From: Alkalibacter saccharofermentans DSM 14828
GTDB lineage: Bacteria > Bacillota > Clostridia > Eubacteriales > Alkalibacteraceae
Assembly: GCF_900128885.1 (NCBI RefSeq)
Contig: NZ_FQTU01000004.1
Location: 89,963-153,962 of the forward strand
Reading direction: 5' to 3'
Length of the DNA stretch: 64,000 bases
Shown: positions 50,071-61,809 of the stretch, in pieces
Layout: every line of letters starts with the position of its first letter
Numbering within the stretch: position 1 is the stretch's first letter
Position numbers and translations under genes: made by a program
The notes under the pieces: generated by a model
The model's database searches: none
Seen by the model: only the letters and a program-made list of their open reading frames with translations
What the model was told of the DNA's origin: nothing

Positions 50071-50088
50071 TTAAAGTGGCTATATTAA

Positions 50089-51363
50089 TCAGGATGCGCT
50101 TTCTTCGTCCTTTTCCTGTTTTTCCTCTGGTTTGTCTTTGTAGACAAGCATTGGAGCCTTGTTCTTCGTGACAGTGTCCTTTGATATGATGCACTTCACA
50201 ATATCCTTCCTTGAAGGAATATCGTACATCACGTCCAGCATAAGGTTTTCAAGTATCCCTCTAAGCCCTCTTGCTCCTGTCTCGTGTTGGATGGTTTTGT
50301 CGGCTATTGCCTTGAGGGCGTCTTTTTCAAAAACCAACTCGACCCCGTCAACTTCCATCATTTTTTTGTACTGCTTGATCAAAGCGTTTTTGGGCTCTGT
50401 CAGTATGCTCACCAAAGCTTCCACATCCAACGGCTCCAAGGTGGTAACCACTGGAATTCTTCCTACGAACTCAGGAATCAATCCGAATTGCAGCAAGTCT
50501 CTTGGCTGAATCTGCTTTAGCACTTCGCTAGCGTCCATTTTCTTTTTGCTCTTTACGTCCGCATTAAAGCCCATCGCTTTGTTGCCTGTCCTCTTTGATA
50601 TTATTCTTTCGATTCCATCAAAGGCTCCACCGCAAATAAACAATATATTGGTGGTGTCTATCTGCAAAAACTCCTGATGAGGATGCTTTCTTCCTCCTTG
50701 GGGGGGTACATTTGCCGTAGTCCCTTCGAGAATTTTAAGCAGGGCCTGCTGAACTCCCTCGCCGCTAACATCTCTAGTGATTGAGGGATTCTCGCTTTTT
50801 CTCGCAATCTTGTCAATCTCGTCGATATAAATTATGCCTCTTTGGGCTTTTTCGATATCGTAGTCTGCAGCCTGGATCAATTTTAGCAAGATGTTTTCAA
50901 CATCCTCTCCAACGTATCCCGCTTCAGTAAGGGAAGTAGCATCGGCTATGGCAAAGGGAACGTTAAGCATTCTAGCCAAAGTTTGTGCAAGAAGTGTCTT
51001 TCCGGATCCCGTCGGTCCAAGAAACAGGATATTGCTTTTTTGAACCTCCACATCTTCGCTCGTTTCCGTCAAGTTGATTCTCTTGTAATGATTATACACT
51101 GCCACAGCGAGAGATTTCTTCGCCCTCTCCTGGGAAATTACGTAATCATCCAAATAACACTTGATTTCTTCAGGCGTAGGAATGTCTGTAAGCTCTTCGA
51201 TATGCTCAGGCACGAATTCCTCTTCGATTATTTCCTGGCACAATTCGATGCACTCGTTGCAGATATACACTCCAGGTCCCGCTACCATTCTTTTGACCTG
51301 GTTTTGGGTTTTGCCACAGAACGAACACCTTATTTGCTGTTTATTATCATCATTTTTAGACAT
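50089..51363 (-). CDS. clpX: ClpXP protease ATPase subunit ClpX
   Basis: 424 residues. N-terminal zinc finger CSFCGKTQ...CNECIELC, Walker [15 protein letters not shown], Walker [11 protein letters not shown], the GYVGEDVE pore loop and the IGF-like [15 protein letters not shown]. It unfolds ssrA-tagged and other proteins for ClpP, encoded 26 bp upstream. Confidence 0.98.
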   Translation of the reverse strand: MSKNDDNKQQIRCSFCGKTQNQVKRMVAGPGVYICNECIELCQEIIEEEFVPEHIEELTDIPTPEEIKCYLDDYVISQERAKKSLAVAVYNHYKRINLTETSEDVEVQKSNILFLGPTGSGKTLLAQTLARMLNVPFAIADATSLTEAGYVGEDVENILLKLIQAADYDIEKAQRGIIYIDEIDKIARKSENPSITRDVSGEGVQQALLKILEGTTANVPPQGGRKHPHQEFLQIDTTNILFICGGAFDGIERIISKRTGNKAMGFNADVKSKKKMDASEVLKQIQPRDLLQFGLIPEFVGRIPVVTTLEPLDVEALVSILTEPKNALIKQYKKMMEVDGVELVFEKDALKAIADKTIQHETGARGLRGILENLMLDVMYDIPSRKDIVKCIISKDTVTKNKAPMLVYKDKPEEKQEKDEESAS

Positions 51364-51388
51364 TTTTTTACCTCTCGTTTCCGGCTGC

Positions 51389-51979
51389 TTACTTTCTTGA
51401 GGTTATCACCTTGTCGATTAGTCCATACTCCTTGGCTTCCTGAGAGGACATGAAGTAATCTCTGTCAGTATCCTTGTTTACAACTTCAATCGGCTGACCG
51501 GTTCTTTCACTTAAAATTTTGTTGATTTTTTCCCTGGTTTTTATCAGCCTGTTTGCATAGATCTGAACGTCTACAGACTGTCCCTGGGCTCCACCCAAAG
51601 GTTGATGGATCATCACTTCACTGTTTGGCAGGGCGTATCTCTTTCCTTTTTTGCCTGCTGCAAGCAAGAACGCTCCCATTGAAGCTGCCATACCGACGCA
51701 AATAGTGGATACATCGCATTTGATGAAATTCATCGTATCGTATATAGCCATTCCAGCGGTTATCGATCCTCCCGGGCTGTTGATGTATATTTGCACATCT
51801 TTGTCTGCATCTTCAGCTTCCAAAAACAGAAGCTGCGCCACGATAAGACTTGCAGATATGTCATTTACCTCACCATTAAGGAAAATAATTCTCTCTTTTA
51901 ACAATCTGGAGTAAATGTCGTAGGATCTTTCACCTCTGCCTGTCTGTTCGACTACCATTGGCACCAAATTCATTTCCAT
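51389..51979 (-). CDS. clpP: ATP-dependent Clp protease proteolytic subunit
   Basis: 196 residues. Catalytic Ser in [16 protein letters not shown], His in [13 protein letters not shown] and Asp in [13 protein letters not shown]-terminal [20 protein letters not shown] is the usual ClpP start with its short propeptide. It lies between tig and clpX in the standard tig-clpP-clpX order. Confidence 0.98.
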   Translation of the reverse strand: MEMNLVPMVVEQTGRGERSYDIYSRLLKERIIFLNGEVNDISASLIVAQLLFLEAEDADKDVQIYINSPGGSITAGMAIYDTMNFIKCDVSTICVGMAASMGAFLLAAGKKGKRYALPNSEVMIHQPLGGAQGQSVDVQIYANRLIKTREKINKILSERTGQPIEVVNKDTDRDYFMSSQEAKEYGLIDKVITSRK

Positions 51980-51999
51980 AAAACCACTCCTATCTTATG

Positions 52000-53289
52000 T
52001 TATTTTTGAACTGCGCTGTCCAGTAAAAAATCGATTGTTTTCTTTCTCTTCACAGAGTTCGCGAAGTATTCCTTTTGATCGTCTGTGATGGTGCTCTTGA
52101 ATTTTTCAACATCCATGTTGTACATGGCTGCCTGATCTTCAATTTCCTTGTCTATCTCTTCATCAGTCGCTTCTATGGACTCAGTCTCAGTGATTTTTGT
52201 AAGAACAATGTCCCTTGATATTTTCTTTTTGGAATCTTCTCTTACTTCTTCTACAAGCTTATTCTTGTCCATGTTGGTGTATTTAAAGTAGTCTTCCATA
52301 TCTATACCCTGCATCTTGAGCTGGTATTCAAAATCTTTTAAAGATTTTTCCATCTCTTCCTCAATCATCTGGTCAGGTATTTCAAATTTGGCGCTTTCCA
52401 CCGCTCCGTCGACTACTTTTGCCTTTGCTGAATCCGCTGCTTCCTTTTCTTTTCTTGCCTTGAACTTGTTTTTAAGATCTTCTTTCAGTTCGTCTAAAGT
52501 GTCAAATTCGCTAACGTCTTTTGCAAATTCATCGTCAAGCTCCGGCATTTCCTTCACCTTGATCTCATTGACCTTAACATTGAAAATCGCTTCTTTTCCT
52601 GCAAAATCGTCTGCATGGTAATCTTCAGGGAAAGCGACCTTGACTTCAACTTCGTCACCTTTCTTGGTTCCTACAAGCTGCTCTTCAAATCCGGGTATGA
52701 ATGTTTGTGAACCAAGAGTCAGGCTGTGTCCTTCTGCTTTACCTCCGTCAAATGCAACTCCATCGATGAATCCTTCAAAATCTATTGTTACCGTGTCTCC
52801 ATCCTTTGCTTCTCCATCCTCTGTAGTTACCATTCTTGAGTTTTGATCTTGCATTTTCGCCAACTCATCGTTAACGTCTTCTTCTGCAGGGTCATAGCTA
52901 AGAGGCTCTATCTCTTGGCCCTTATACTCTCCAAGCTCCACCTCGGGCATCACTGCTACAGAAACAGTCATCTTAAGACCTTCATCTTCTCCGATAGCAT
53001 CGATGCTCTCCATTGATGGTCTGGAAACTGCGTCAATCTTGTGCTCTTCCAAAGCTTCCAAGTAAGCCTCAGGAAAGGCCAAATCGATGGCATCTTCATA
53101 AAAAACGTTTTTGCCATATCTATTTTCGATGATCTTTTGTGGTGCTTTTCCTTTTCTGAACCCGTCGATGTTGAACTTGCCCCTGTTCTTTTGGTATGCT
53201 TTGGCAACAGCTTTTTTAAAGTCTTCCGAAGAAACCTCTATCTTTATAGTCGCCACATTTTTTTCCATTTTCTCAACACTAGAAACCAT
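52000..53289 (-). CDS. tig: trigger factor
   Basis: 429 residues. Ribosome-binding domain with a signature-like GFRKGKAPQKIIENRYG, a central FKBP-type PPIase domain (DGDTVTIDFEGFIDGVAFDG) and a helical C-terminal chaperone domain. It is the ribosome-associated folding chaperone. Confidence 0.97.
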   Translation of the reverse strand: MVSSVEKMEKNVATIKIEVSSEDFKKAVAKAYQKNRGKFNIDGFRKGKAPQKIIENRYGKNVFYEDAIDLAFPEAYLEALEEHKIDAVSRPSMESIDAIGEDEGLKMTVSVAVMPEVELGEYKGQEIEPLSYDPAEEDVNDELAKMQDQNSRMVTTEDGEAKDGDTVTIDFEGFIDGVAFDGGKAEGHSLTLGSQTFIPGFEEQLVGTKKGDEVEVKVAFPEDYHADDFAGKEAIFNVKVNEIKVKEMPELDDEFAKDVSEFDTLDELKEDLKNKFKARKEKEAADSAKAKVVDGAVESAKFEIPDQMIEEEMEKSLKDFEYQLKMQGIDMEDYFKYTNMDKNKLVEEVREDSKKKISRDIVLTKITETESIEATDEEIDKEIEDQAAMYNMDVEKFKSTITDDQKEYFANSVKRKKTIDFLLDSAVQK

Positions 53290-53354
53290 TTATAATCCTC
53301 CTAAGATTGTATATTTGTATTTTATTGTCTATCCCTAAACACTTTAACCAAATT

Positions 53355-53384
53355 ATTATACCATAGTCTTTTGCAAAAAATCAA
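53355..53384 (-). promoter_or_regulatory. tig-clpP-clpX promoter
   Basis: On the minus strand TTGATT (53,379-53,384), an 18-bp spacer and TATAAT (53,355-53,360) lie about 65 bp before tig. No CtsR-type repeat was recognised. Confidence 0.6.
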
Positions 53385-53401
53385 ACATGGCATAATTTAA
53401 G

Positions 53402-53887
53402 TCATTCTTTTGTCAAGTCCTTAATCTTAACCAAATCCTGATTTTCCATGATATCAAACCTGTGGCTTAAATCGCCGGTTTCGACCCATATATCCCCATA
53501 GTTGAACCCTAGGTTGTCACCGTCTATAAAAGCGTTTATCCGATCACCGTTTTCCATATGGAAGAATACCACTCTGCTTCCAGGTTCGCCATTTATTCCG
53601 TATGGCATTTTCCCTTTCGATACAGCTTCAGCAAAATCACGAACTTCACTCTGGTCTTCCAGAACTTTTTGTTCTTCAATACTGGAAACAAAGGCCTCTC
53701 CCGCATACTTCACATATGTGATTTTAATCGTGTTCTCAAAATCCAAGCCGTTAAATGCCATTCTGATTGTTATCATAGGATGCAAGATCACTCCTACAGC
53801 AAGCAAGGCAGTTGCAGCTAATATCAGCTTCCATCTAGCTCCTTTTATTTTGTCCTTAATCTTCGGAACAGTAATTCTTTCCTTCAT
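53402..53887 (-). CDS. uncharacterised membrane-anchored protein
   Basis: 161 residues, not recognised. A basic N-terminus (KIKDKIKGARWK) leads into one hydrophobic segment (LILAATALLAVGVILHPMIT, about 19-38), so an N-in, C-out anchor is likely. The remaining 120 residues are soluble, with alternating strands (TIKITYVKYAGEAFVSSIEE, RVVFFHMENGDRINAFIDGD). No Cys lipobox and no enzyme motif. It lies between uvrA and tig. Confidence 0.75.
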   Translation of the reverse strand: MKERITVPKIKDKIKGARWKLILAATALLAVGVILHPMITIRMAFNGLDFENTIKITYVKYAGEAFVSSIEEQKVLEDQSEVRDFAEAVSKGKMPYGINGEPGSRVVFFHMENGDRINAFIDGDNLGFNYGDIWVETGDLSHRFDIMENQDLVKIKDLTKE

Positions 53888-53927
53888 TTATCGAGTTCCT
53901 CCGTTTGACTGCTTTTTATAATAAATT

Positions 53928-56744
53928 TTATTTTAACATTTTTTTAAGAAATTGTCCCGTAAATGAAGCTTTTATTTCAGAAACTTTTTCCGGTGTGCCT
54001 TCAGCAATGATAGTTCCGCCCCTAAAGCCTCCTTCAGGGCCTAAGTCTATCACATGGTCAGCAACCTTTATAACATCTAGGTTGTGTTCTATCACGACGA
54101 TTGTGTTTCCGCTGTCTGCAAGCTTATCCAGCACCTGAATCAGTTTATCCACATCAGCCATATGAAGTCCTGTAGTGGGCTCGTCTAGTATGTACAGCGT
54201 TTTTCCGGTGCCTCTTTTGCTCAGTTCCGTTGCCAGTTTGATACGCTGCGCCTCCCCTCCTGAAAGCTGAGTTGAGGGCTGTCCCAACTTGATGTAGCCT
54301 AGGCCTACATCATGGAGAGTTTGAAGTTTGTTCTTTATCTTCGGGATATTTTCAAAGAAAGAAAGCCCCTCTTCTACAGACATATCCAGGACTTCCGATA
54401 TGCTTTTTCCCTTGTACTTGACCTGCATGGTCTCTTTGTTGTATCTTCTGCCCTTGCAAACCTCACAGGGAACGTAGACATCGGGAAGAAACTGCATGTC
54501 TATCTTAATTATTCCATCACCGCTGCAGTTCTCACAACGGCCTCCCTTGACATTGAAGCTGAATCTCCCTTTTTTGTAACCTCTTGTCTTGGCTTCAGGA
54601 GTCTGAGCGAATATGTCCCTGATGAAATCAAAAACCCCTGTATAAGTTGCCGGATTCGACCTTGGCGTCCTCCCAATAGGGGACTGATCTATATCTATTA
54701 TTTTATCCACATTCTCGATTCCCTTTATATCCTTATGCTTTCCTACCTTTTGCCATGACCTGTTGATCTTTTGGGTTACCCCCTTGTAAAGTATCTCGTT
54801 AATAAGAGTGCTCTTTCCGGAGCCTGAAACTCCCGTTACTGCTATGAATTTGCCTAAGGGCAGCTTCACGTCGATATCCTTAAGGTTGTTTTCTTTTGCT
54901 CCGTTGATTGTTATAAACAGCCCGTTTCCACCCCTTCTCTCACGGGGAACGGGAATGACCAGCTCTCCTGAAAGATATTTACCGGTGACTGATCTGGAGT
55001 TTTTAACGATTTCATCCCAGGTTCCTTCCGCCACTACTTCTCCCCCGTGGACTCCTGCACCGGGACCGATATCCACCACGTGGTCCGCTTCTCTTATAGT
55101 GTCTTCGTCATGTTCAACTACGATCAGTGTATTCCCAAGGTTCGTGAGGTTTCTGAGGGTATGAAGGAGCCTTTGATTGTCCCTTTGGTGAAGCCCTATG
55201 CTTGGCTCATCTAATACGTATAGAACTCCAACCAGGGCGGAGCCAATCTGGGTGGCAAGCCTTATCCTCTGGGATTCGCCTCCCGAAAGGGTTCCTGCAT
55301 TCCTTGCCAGCGTCAGGTAATCAAGGCCTACATCTATTAAAAAGCTTATCCTTGCGTTAATCTCCCTTAAAATCTGCTCCGAAATCATCTTTTCTCTATC
55401 ATTCAGGTGGATGCCTTCGAAGAACTTCATCATCTCGCTGATAGACATCTCAGTCAGCTCTATTATGTTCTTATCTTTTACCGTCACAGCCAGGCTGTTA
55501 TCGTTAAGCCTTTTCCCCTTGCAAACAGAACAGGGCGTCTCTGACATGTACTTTTCGATTTTCCCTCTAATGTACTCTGATGAGGTTTCATTGTACCTTC
55601 TTTCCATGTTGTTCACTAGGCCTTCAAATATGATTTCCCGCTCTTTCCACCCACCAAAGTAAGAATTAAAGTTAATGTTGATAGGCTCGTCCTCTCCATA
55701 AAGAAGGGCGTCCATGAATTCAGCCGATGCCTTTTCAAGGGGTTCGTCCATGGAAAAACCGTATTTAATGGCAATTTGTGCAATTATAGCATTGTAATAG
55801 GTGCTTTCATCACTAGCTCCGAAAAAGTTCAAGGCTCCCTTGTTTATTGATATCGACTTGTCGGGAATAAGAAGCTCCGGATCGACCTGCTTGTGGCTTC
55901 CCAATCCGTTGCAGTGCATGCACATTCCAAATGGATTATTGAAGGAGAACATCCTAGGTTCGAGCTTGTCTATTGCAATGTTGCAGTCCGGGCATGCGAA
56001 TTTTTCGCTGAACTTTATTCTCTCTCCATCGATAATATCTATGAATACCATGCCTTCCGACATCTTCAAGGCAGTCTCGATGGAATCTGAGAGCCTTTTT
56101 TCTATTCCCTCTCTATTCTTGAGCCTGTCCACTACTATTTCTATATTGTGTTTTTTGTTTTTATCCAGGTTGATTTCTTCTTCGTTAAGCTCGTATACCT
56201 CTCCGTCGATGACCACCCTGACGAATCCATCTCTTTTAATTGCATTCAAAAGCTTTTTATGCTGCCCTTTTTCACCTTGCACTATGGGGGAGAGAACTTG
56301 AAACTTGATTCCTTCTCCCATGGCGGTTATAGCCTCTACCATCTGATCTACTGACTGGGAGGATATCTCCTTGCCGCATTTGGGACAATGAGGTATGCCT
56401 ATCCTTGCATACAACAGCCTGAAGTAATCGTATATCTCGGTAACAGTCCCCACTGTGGATCTGGGGTTTCTGTTGGTGGTCTTTTGGTCGATGGATATCG
56501 CTGGGGACAGGCCCTCTATATACTCGACATCAGGCTTGTTCATCTGCCCGAGAAACTGTCTGGCATAGGAAGACAGAGACTCCACGTATCTTCTTTGTCC
56601 CTCCGCATAAATCGTGTCAAAGGCCAGGGAGGATTTCCCCGACCCGCTCAGCCCCGTAAATACTATGAACTTATCCCTTGGCAGAGTTATATTTATATTT
56701 TTCAAGTTGTGCTCCTTGGCTCCAACTATGTTTATTCTATCCAT
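53928..56744 (-). CDS. uvrA: excinuclease ABC subunit A
   Basis: 938 residues. Two ABC ATPase modules: Walker [16 protein letters not shown] and [15 protein letters not shown], signatures [12 protein letters not shown] and [12 protein letters not shown]. Zinc modules CPKCG...CPDC and CENCSGDG...CEVCKG. It recognises DNA damage and loads UvrB. The gene starts next to the uvrB stop, so the pair shares the LexA-controlled promoter. Confidence 0.98.
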   Translation of the reverse strand: MDRINIVGAKEHNLKNINITLPRDKFIVFTGLSGSGKSSLAFDTIYAEGQRRYVESLSSYARQFLGQMNKPDVEYIEGLSPAISIDQKTTNRNPRSTVGTVTEIYDYFRLLYARIGIPHCPKCGKEISSQSVDQMVEAITAMGEGIKFQVLSPIVQGEKGQHKKLLNAIKRDGFVRVVIDGEVYELNEEEINLDKNKKHNIEIVVDRLKNREGIEKRLSDSIETALKMSEGMVFIDIIDGERIKFSEKFACPDCNIAIDKLEPRMFSFNNPFGMCMHCNGLGSHKQVDPELLIPDKSISINKGALNFFGASDESTYYNAIIAQIAIKYGFSMDEPLEKASAEFMDALLYGEDEPININFNSYFGGWKEREIIFEGLVNNMERRYNETSSEYIRGKIEKYMSETPCSVCKGKRLNDNSLAVTVKDKNIIELTEMSISEMMKFFEGIHLNDREKMISEQILREINARISFLIDVGLDYLTLARNAGTLSGGESQRIRLATQIGSALVGVLYVLDEPSIGLHQRDNQRLLHTLRNLTNLGNTLIVVEHDEDTIREADHVVDIGPGAGVHGGEVVAEGTWDEIVKNSRSVTGKYLSGELVIPVPRERRGGNGLFITINGAKENNLKDIDVKLPLGKFIAVTGVSGSGKSTLINEILYKGVTQKINRSWQKVGKHKDIKGIENVDKIIDIDQSPIGRTPRSNPATYTGVFDFIRDIFAQTPEAKTRGYKKGRFSFNVKGGRCENCSGDGIIKIDMQFLPDVYVPCEVCKGRRYNKETMQVKYKGKSISEVLDMSVEEGLSFFENIPKIKNKLQTLHDVGLGYIKLGQPSTQLSGGEAQRIKLATELSKRGTGKTLYILDEPTTGLHMADVDKLIQVLDKLADSGNTIVVIEHNLDVIKVADHVIDLGPEGGFRGGTIIAEGTPEKVSEIKASFTGQFLKKMLK

Positions 56745-58736
56745 TTATTTCTCCTTTCTTCGGACCTTTTCATTTTGGAGCTTCACTATTTGGTCCCTTA
56801 TCTTGGCAGCTTTTTCAAACTCCAAACTCTCTGCCGCCAACATCATTTCCTCTTGAAGCTCTTCAATGCTTCTATCCCCATACTCCAACACTTCCTTGGT
56901 TGTTTGATAGGTCGCTTCGTCTTCTGCAGCTTTTGTAGCCTCTATTACCCCGTGAATCTTTTTAACTATCGACATAGGCGTGATGCCATGTCTTTTATTG
57001 TATTCACTCTGTATTTTCCTTCTTCTTTCAGTTTCGTCTATAGCCCTTCTCATGGATGGCGTGATCTTGTCTCCATACATGAGGACTTTCCCATCCACAT
57101 TTCTCGCAGCTCTACCTATCGTCTGAATCAGAGCCGTTTCTGAGCGCAGGAACCCTTCCTTGTCCGCATCCAAGATCCCTATTAGACCAACTTCCGGAAT
57201 GTCCAGACCTTCCCGCAGAAGGTTAATGCCGATAAGCACATCAAACTCTCCAAGCCTGAGCTGCCTTATGATCTTTATCCTCTCAAGAGTATCTATATCG
57301 GAATGAAGGTACTTCGCCTTGATCCCAACGCTTGTTATATAATCAGACAAATCCTCAGACATCTTTTTGGTAAGTGTCGTAACCAACACTCTTTGACCTT
57401 TGTCTATTTTTGCGTTTATCTCGCTTATAAGGTCGTCTATCTGATGTTCGGCAGGCCTTACGAAAATTTCAGGATCCACAAGACCGGTGGGTCTTATTAT
57501 CTGTTCCACTAGATTTTGGCTCTTTTCGTTTTCATATGGTCCCGGGGTTGCCGTGGTGAATATCATCTGGTTTATCTTGTTTTCGAATTCTTCAAAGTTA
57601 AGAGGCCTGTTGTCTAGCGCCGAGGGCAGCCTAAAGCCATAGTCCACCAGGTTCTGTTTTCTAGATCTGTCTCCGGCATACATCCCTCTTACCTGGGGTA
57701 TTGTTACGTGGGATTCGTCCACTATCAGCAAAAAATCCTCTGGAAAATAATCGATCAAAGTAAATGGCGGGCTGCCCGGCGGCAGACCGGTTATGTGCCT
57801 GGAGTAGTTTTCTATTCCGTTGCAAAAACCCATCTCCTTTAGCATCTCCATGTCATAGTTGGTCCTTTGCAAGATCCTTTGGGCTTCCACCAGCTTGTTC
57901 TCTTCTATCAGCTGATCGTACCTATCGTTTAATTCCTTTCTTATAGAGTCGACCGCCCTCTTTAAGTTATCCTCAGTAGTCGCATAGTGGGAGGCGGGAA
58001 ATATAGATATGTGGCTTCTTGTACCTTTTATCTCACCTGTTATTACGTCGATTTCGCTTATCCTGTCTATCTCGTCTCCAAAAAACTCTATGCGAACCGC
58101 TTGATCGCTGGATGCAGCAGGAAATATCTCAAGGATGTCTCCCCTGACCCTGAAGGTTCCCCTGGTAAAGCTTATGTCGTTTCTGGCATACTGAATATCC
58201 ACCAGCTTTCTGATAATTTCATCCCTATCCTTTTCCATTCCCGGTCTTAGCGAAACCACCAGGCCTTCGTAATCTATAGGACTTCCAAGGCCGTATATGC
58301 AGGACACGCTGGCTACTATGATTACATCTTTGCGCTCAAAAAGAGCCGCCGTGGCGGAGTGGCGCAGTTTGTCTATTTCATCATTGATGGAAGAATCCTT
58401 CTCAATGTACAGATCCGATTGGGGAACGTAGGCTTCAGGCTGGTAATAATCATAGTAGCTAACGAAATACTCAACAGCATTATCCTGAAAAAACGTCTTG
58501 AACTCGCTATATAGCTGCGCTGCCAAGGTTTTATTATGAGCCAGTATGAGAGTTGGCTTTTGCACCTGCTCGATTACCTTTGCCATGGTGTAAGTCTTTC
58601 CTGAACCAGTTACACCCAGGAGAGTCTGGTACCGTAAATTTTCATTTATGCCACAGCTAAGTTTTTCTATGGCCTTTATCTGGTCTCCTCTGGGTTCAAA
58701 TTCCGAGGTTACCTTGAATTCATTCATCTCATTCAC
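56745..58736 (-). CDS. uvrB: excinuclease ABC subunit B
   Basis: 663 residues. Walker [20 protein letters not shown], the beta-hairpin region [12 protein letters not shown], helicase motif [11 protein letters not shown], and the C-terminal UVR domain ([20 protein letters not shown]). It verifies damage and recruits UvrC. First gene of uvrBA. Confidence 0.98.
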   Translation of the reverse strand: MNEMNEFKVTSEFEPRGDQIKAIEKLSCGINENLRYQTLLGVTGSGKTYTMAKVIEQVQKPTLILAHNKTLAAQLYSEFKTFFQDNAVEYFVSYYDYYQPEAYVPQSDLYIEKDSSINDEIDKLRHSATAALFERKDVIIVASVSCIYGLGSPIDYEGLVVSLRPGMEKDRDEIIRKLVDIQYARNDISFTRGTFRVRGDILEIFPAASSDQAVRIEFFGDEIDRISEIDVITGEIKGTRSHISIFPASHYATTEDNLKRAVDSIRKELNDRYDQLIEENKLVEAQRILQRTNYDMEMLKEMGFCNGIENYSRHITGLPPGSPPFTLIDYFPEDFLLIVDESHVTIPQVRGMYAGDRSRKQNLVDYGFRLPSALDNRPLNFEEFENKINQMIFTTATPGPYENEKSQNLVEQIIRPTGLVDPEIFVRPAEHQIDDLISEINAKIDKGQRVLVTTLTKKMSEDLSDYITSVGIKAKYLHSDIDTLERIKIIRQLRLGEFDVLIGINLLREGLDIPEVGLIGILDADKEGFLRSETALIQTIGRAARNVDGKVLMYGDKITPSMRRAIDETERRRKIQSEYNKRHGITPMSIVKKIHGVIEATKAAEDEATYQTTKEVLEYGDRSIEELQEEMMLAAESLEFEKAAKIRDQIVKLQNEKVRRKEK

Positions 58737-58755
58737 CTGTTCCTTTTGTTTTCAT

Positions 58756-58803
58756 AAAACGTATGTTCGGTTAGATTATACATTAACATACGTTAAATAT
58801 CAA
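58756..58803 (-). promoter_or_regulatory. uvrBA promoter with two LexA (SOS) boxes
   Basis: On the minus strand TTGATA (58,798-58,803), a 17-bp spacer and TATAAT (58,775-58,780). A LexA-type box CGAACATACGTTTT lies at 58,756-58,769, 5 bp past the -10. A second AAC-N4-GTT palindrome, TTAACGTATGTTAA, fills the spacer (58,783-58,796). Both fit the Gram-positive consensus CGAAC-N4-GTTCG, the first better. DNA-damage induction is inferred. Confidence 0.85.
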
Positions 58804-58838
58804 TTTTAATGATACCCTAAATTCCTTAATAGAAGCAT

Positions 58839-58867
58839 AAAAAAACGAAGCACCCTGGGATGCCTCG
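58839..58867 (-). terminator. recR terminator
   Basis: On the minus strand CGAGGCA and TGCTTCG pair around an 8-nt loop with TTTTTTT after them, 9 bp past the recR stop. Confidence 0.85.
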
Positions 58868-58875
58868 CAGTAAAT

Positions 58876-59475
58876 CTAAATTTCGTGTCTTCCTTCAAGG
58901 GATTTTGCCAAGGTAACTTCGTCTGCATACTCAAGATCTCCACCTACGGGAATCCCGTGGGCGATTCTAGTTACCTTTATTCCCGAAGGCTTGATAAGCT
59001 TTGAGATGTACATGGCCGTAGCCTCCCCTTCAATAGTCGGGTTTGTGGCTATTATTACCTCTTGAACATCTTCCTTTTGAAGTCTTAGGATAAGCTCCTT
59101 AATCCTTATATCGTTGGGACCTATTCCGTCCATAGGAGATATTGCCCCCTGGAGAACGTGATATCTCCCTTTGTAATCCCTTGTCCTTTCAATAGCGATT
59201 ATGTCCTTTGGCTCCTGAACCACACAGATCATCTTTGGGTCCCTTTTTTGGTCCCTGCATATCCTGCATGGATCTTCATCTGTTATATTAAAGCAAACGG
59301 TACAGTATCTAATCTTGTTTTTCGCCTCAATAATAGCATTAGCCAATGCCTCAGACTCCTGTTTGGGTACTTTCAACAGGTGCATCGCCAGCCTTTGAGC
59401 TGTTTTGTTGCCGATGCCCGGCAATCTCGCCAGCTCATTTATGAGCTTGGACAGGGAATCTGAATAATAGTCCAT
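58876..59475 (-). CDS. recR: recombination protein RecR
   Basis: 199 residues. Helix-hairpin-helix [20 protein letters not shown], zinc finger [16 protein letters not shown], Toprim domain ([16 protein letters not shown]) and the C-terminal Walker-like [19 protein letters not shown]. It acts with RecF/RecO in loading RecA. Part of the conserved dnaX-ebfC-recR cluster. Confidence 0.98.
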   Translation of the reverse strand: MDYYSDSLSKLINELARLPGIGNKTAQRLAMHLLKVPKQESEALANAIIEAKNKIRYCTVCFNITDEDPCRICRDQKRDPKMICVVQEPKDIIAIERTRDYKGRYHVLQGAISPMDGIGPNDIRIKELILRLQKEDVQEVIIATNPTIEGEATAMYISKLIKPSGIKVTRIAHGIPVGGDLEYADEVTLAKSLEGRHEI

Positions 59476-59497
59476 ATTGCACCTCTGTCACGTGGAT

Positions 59498-59836
59498 TTA
59501 AAACATTCCCGGCAGGTTCATTCCTCCGGTTATTTTTGCCATTTCAGCACTTACCATTTCTTCTGCTTTTCTCAAAGCTTCGTTGACCGCAGCTAAAACA
59601 AGGTCTTCAAGCATTTCTACGTCGTCCTCATCTACTACTTCCGGATTTATCTTAATTGAAACTATCTCTTTTTTACCGGTAGCAACAGCAGTGACCGCTC
59701 CGCCTCCTGCAGTGGCTTCAACTTCCCTTTCCTGCACCTCAGCCTGAACCTTTTGCATATCAGCCTGCATCTTCTGCACCTGCTTCATCATATTGTTCAT
59801 ATTTCCCATTCCACCTGGAAATTTATTTCTCGCCAT
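59498..59836 (-). CDS. ebfC: YbaB/EbfC nucleoid-associated protein
   Basis: About 112 residues from the ATG at 59,836 ([10 protein letters not shown]), which has GGAGG upstream. [20 protein letters not shown] is the family's N-terminal helix, followed by [20 protein letters not shown] and the C-terminal helix. A small DNA-binding dimer. The Met-rich linker ([10 protein letters not shown]) is typical of the Clostridia form. Confidence 0.95.
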   Translation of the reverse strand: MARNKFPGGMGNMNNMMKQVQKMQADMQKVQAEVQEREVEATAGGGAVTAVATGKKEIVSIKINPEVVDEDDVEMLEDLVLAAVNEALRKAEEMVSAEMAKITGGMNLPGMF

Positions 59837-59855
59837 TTTTACTCCTCCTAAAAAA

Positions 59856-61379
59856 TTATTTAAATTCAACCTTGTCTTCACCAAACAAATCCAAAGGAAG
59901 CTTGTTTACAAGGTAATCATCCCGTGTCTTTACTTGGATGCTTATCTTCACATCCCTGCCTAATATCTTCTTGGCTGTGCTTTCTATGTAGGCTTTTTCC
60001 TCTTCCACTTTCTGGCTGTGAAATTCATCTCCTTGGTTGTAACGGATAATGATTTTATCACCGTCGGCTTTAGCCTTGCCTACTCCTAAGGACATTCCTA
60101 AAACCTTTTTGTCCTTGCTTATATATTTTACCACTGAGGCAAAATCTGCATCCTTGCCCGGCTTTGGCCCATCTGATATCTTTTCATGGGCTTGCGGGTC
60201 TTTCCTAACGTATCCTGCTTCCTGTTCCCTTGCCACCGGAGCCTGCCTTGCAGGTTTCTCGACCTGGGTAGAACTCGCCTTTATAGTAGATTCTTCCATG
60301 GTGCAGAGTCTTACTAGAGTGACCTCCATGAGGATCTTTGGCAATGCGGTAAATTTCAGCTTGTTTTCTCTGTCGGTAAGAACATCTATTATCGAGCTGA
60401 TCCGCTCCATGGTCTCCATGCTGCTCCCGGCAAGAAGCCCGCTGGACTCGTCTTTTATTTCGATAAGCATATTGGTGTTTTTTGTTATCCCATAGATCAA
60501 AACGTCCCTAAATCCGCTTATAAGCTGATGGATAAGCTGAACCATTTCCTTGCCTGCGTTATAGGCGTTGTCCAAATTATCCAGGGCTCTTTTTACATCT
60601 CTGTCCAAAACAGCCTCAATCATCGAATATACAATCTCATTGTCGGTGATGCCCAGAATGGACTTTACCTCTTCATACTCTATCAGGTCGTCTTTGCTGA
60701 TTGACATACACTGATCGAGGATGCTAAGAGCATCTCTCATTGCTCCGTCGGCATTCCTGGCAATTAGCTTCAGGGCCGCATCTTCTATCTCAATTTGGGT
60801 GTCTTTACAGATATATGCCATTCGGCCTATAATCTCTTCGGAGGTCAGCCTGCGAAAATTAAATCGCTGACATCTTGAGAGTATGGTTGCCGGTAGCTTA
60901 TTGGGTTCAGTGGTTGCGAGTATGAATATGGCATGGGCTGGAGGTTCCTCCAGAGTCTTTAAAAGGGCATTGAAAGCCTCCATAGTAAGCATGTGGACCT
61001 CATCTATGATATATACCTTGTACCTGCCCACTGCAGGCATGTACTTGACCTTGTCACGCAAATCTCTAATTTCGTCTACTCCTCTGTTTGAGGCGGCATC
61101 GATTTCGATGATGTCCATGACGCTGCTGGTCTCCAAATCTGCACATGTTTTGCAGTTGTTGCATGGTTCTCCGGTTTCGGATTCGGGACAGTTCACAGCT
61201 CTGGCAAAAATCTTTGCCGCGGAGGTCTTTCCAGTACCTCTTGTTCCGCTAAATAGATATGCATGGGCTATCTTGTCCATGGTTATTTGATTTTTTAAAA
61301 TAGAAACTACATTTTCTTGGCCTATCATATCCTCGAAACGCTTAGGCCGATATTTTCTATATAATGCTACGTATTCCAT
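59856..61379 (-). CDS. dnaX: DNA polymerase III subunits gamma/tau
   Basis: 507 residues from the ATG at 61,379 ([20 protein letters not shown]); a longer reading would run into the SRP RNA. Walker [20 protein letters not shown], Zn-binding C-x8-C-x2-C-x2-C ([16 protein letters not shown]), Walker [11 protein letters not shown] and sensor-1 [15 protein letters not shown]. It is the clamp-loader ATPase. The tau-like tail is short. Confidence 0.97.
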   Translation of the reverse strand: MEYVALYRKYRPKRFEDMIGQENVVSILKNQITMDKIAHAYLFSGTRGTGKTSAAKIFARAVNCPESETGEPCNNCKTCADLETSSVMDIIEIDAASNRGVDEIRDLRDKVKYMPAVGRYKVYIIDEVHMLTMEAFNALLKTLEEPPAHAIFILATTEPNKLPATILSRCQRFNFRRLTSEEIIGRMAYICKDTQIEIEDAALKLIARNADGAMRDALSILDQCMSISKDDLIEYEEVKSILGITDNEIVYSMIEAVLDRDVKRALDNLDNAYNAGKEMVQLIHQLISGFRDVLIYGITKNTNMLIEIKDESSGLLAGSSMETMERISSIIDVLTDRENKLKFTALPKILMEVTLVRLCTMEESTIKASSTQVEKPARQAPVAREQEAGYVRKDPQAHEKISDGPKPGKDADFASVVKYISKDKKVLGMSLGVGKAKADGDKIIIRYNQGDEFHSQKVEEEKAYIESTAKKILGRDVKISIQVKTRDDYLVNKLPLDLFGEDKVEFK

Positions 61380-61435
61380 CCATATGCTCCTATAATCATA
61401 TTGAAACCCTTGCGCCTTTATAGTCATGAAAATAA

Positions 61436-61710
61436 AAAAATGTCGTGCACCCTTCGTCGAATACACCTGTAGAGCGAAACGAATCAGCCAGCTCAAACCA
61501 GGTTGACCTGCGGCACATAGAATTCCTGCTTACCGCTGCTTCCTTCCGGACCTGACGGGGTTCACAAGTATCTATTGCACAGGGCCCGGCTCTCAACACC
61601 GCTTAAAACGCTCCTGACCTCTAAAAATGCATCCTCTGTCGGGAATTCGATCCTGCTACAGCGGATTGCAGGTACAGGGCACCGCTAACTCCCCATCTAG
61701 CACGACAAAA
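61436..61710 (-). ncRNA. ffs: signal recognition particle RNA, large bacterial form (scRNA)
   Basis: About 272 nt. Domain IV with the SRP tetraloop region GTCAGGTCCGGAAGGAAGCA is exact. The 5' part (GTCGTGCTAGATGGGGAG, GTGCCCTGTACCTGC) and the 3' part match the Alu-containing Bacillus scRNA, and the ends TGTCGTGC and GCACGACA pair. Seven T's follow at 61,434-61,440. It forms the protein-targeting particle with Ffh. It lies between dnaX and dxr. Confidence 0.96.
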
Positions 61711-61775
61711 GTGTATGTCAACCCTCAAAAGAGCTACAAACAATTTTTAGTTGGCTACCAAAAGCCACATATTGA

Positions 61776-61803
61776 ATTGTACCACACTGAGTGAAAATTG
61801 CAA
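61776..61803 (-). promoter_or_regulatory. SRP RNA promoter
   Basis: On the minus strand TTGCAA (61,798-61,803), a 16-bp spacer and TACAAT (61,776-61,781) lie about 65 bp before the mature 5' end, implying a 5' leader trimmed during maturation. Confidence 0.6.
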
Positions 61804-61809
61804 GAAAAA

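Noticed and set aside
59856..61496. Upstream-extended dnaX start at 61,496
   Set aside because: The extension would be read from SRP RNA sequence; the conserved N-terminus begins at 61,379.
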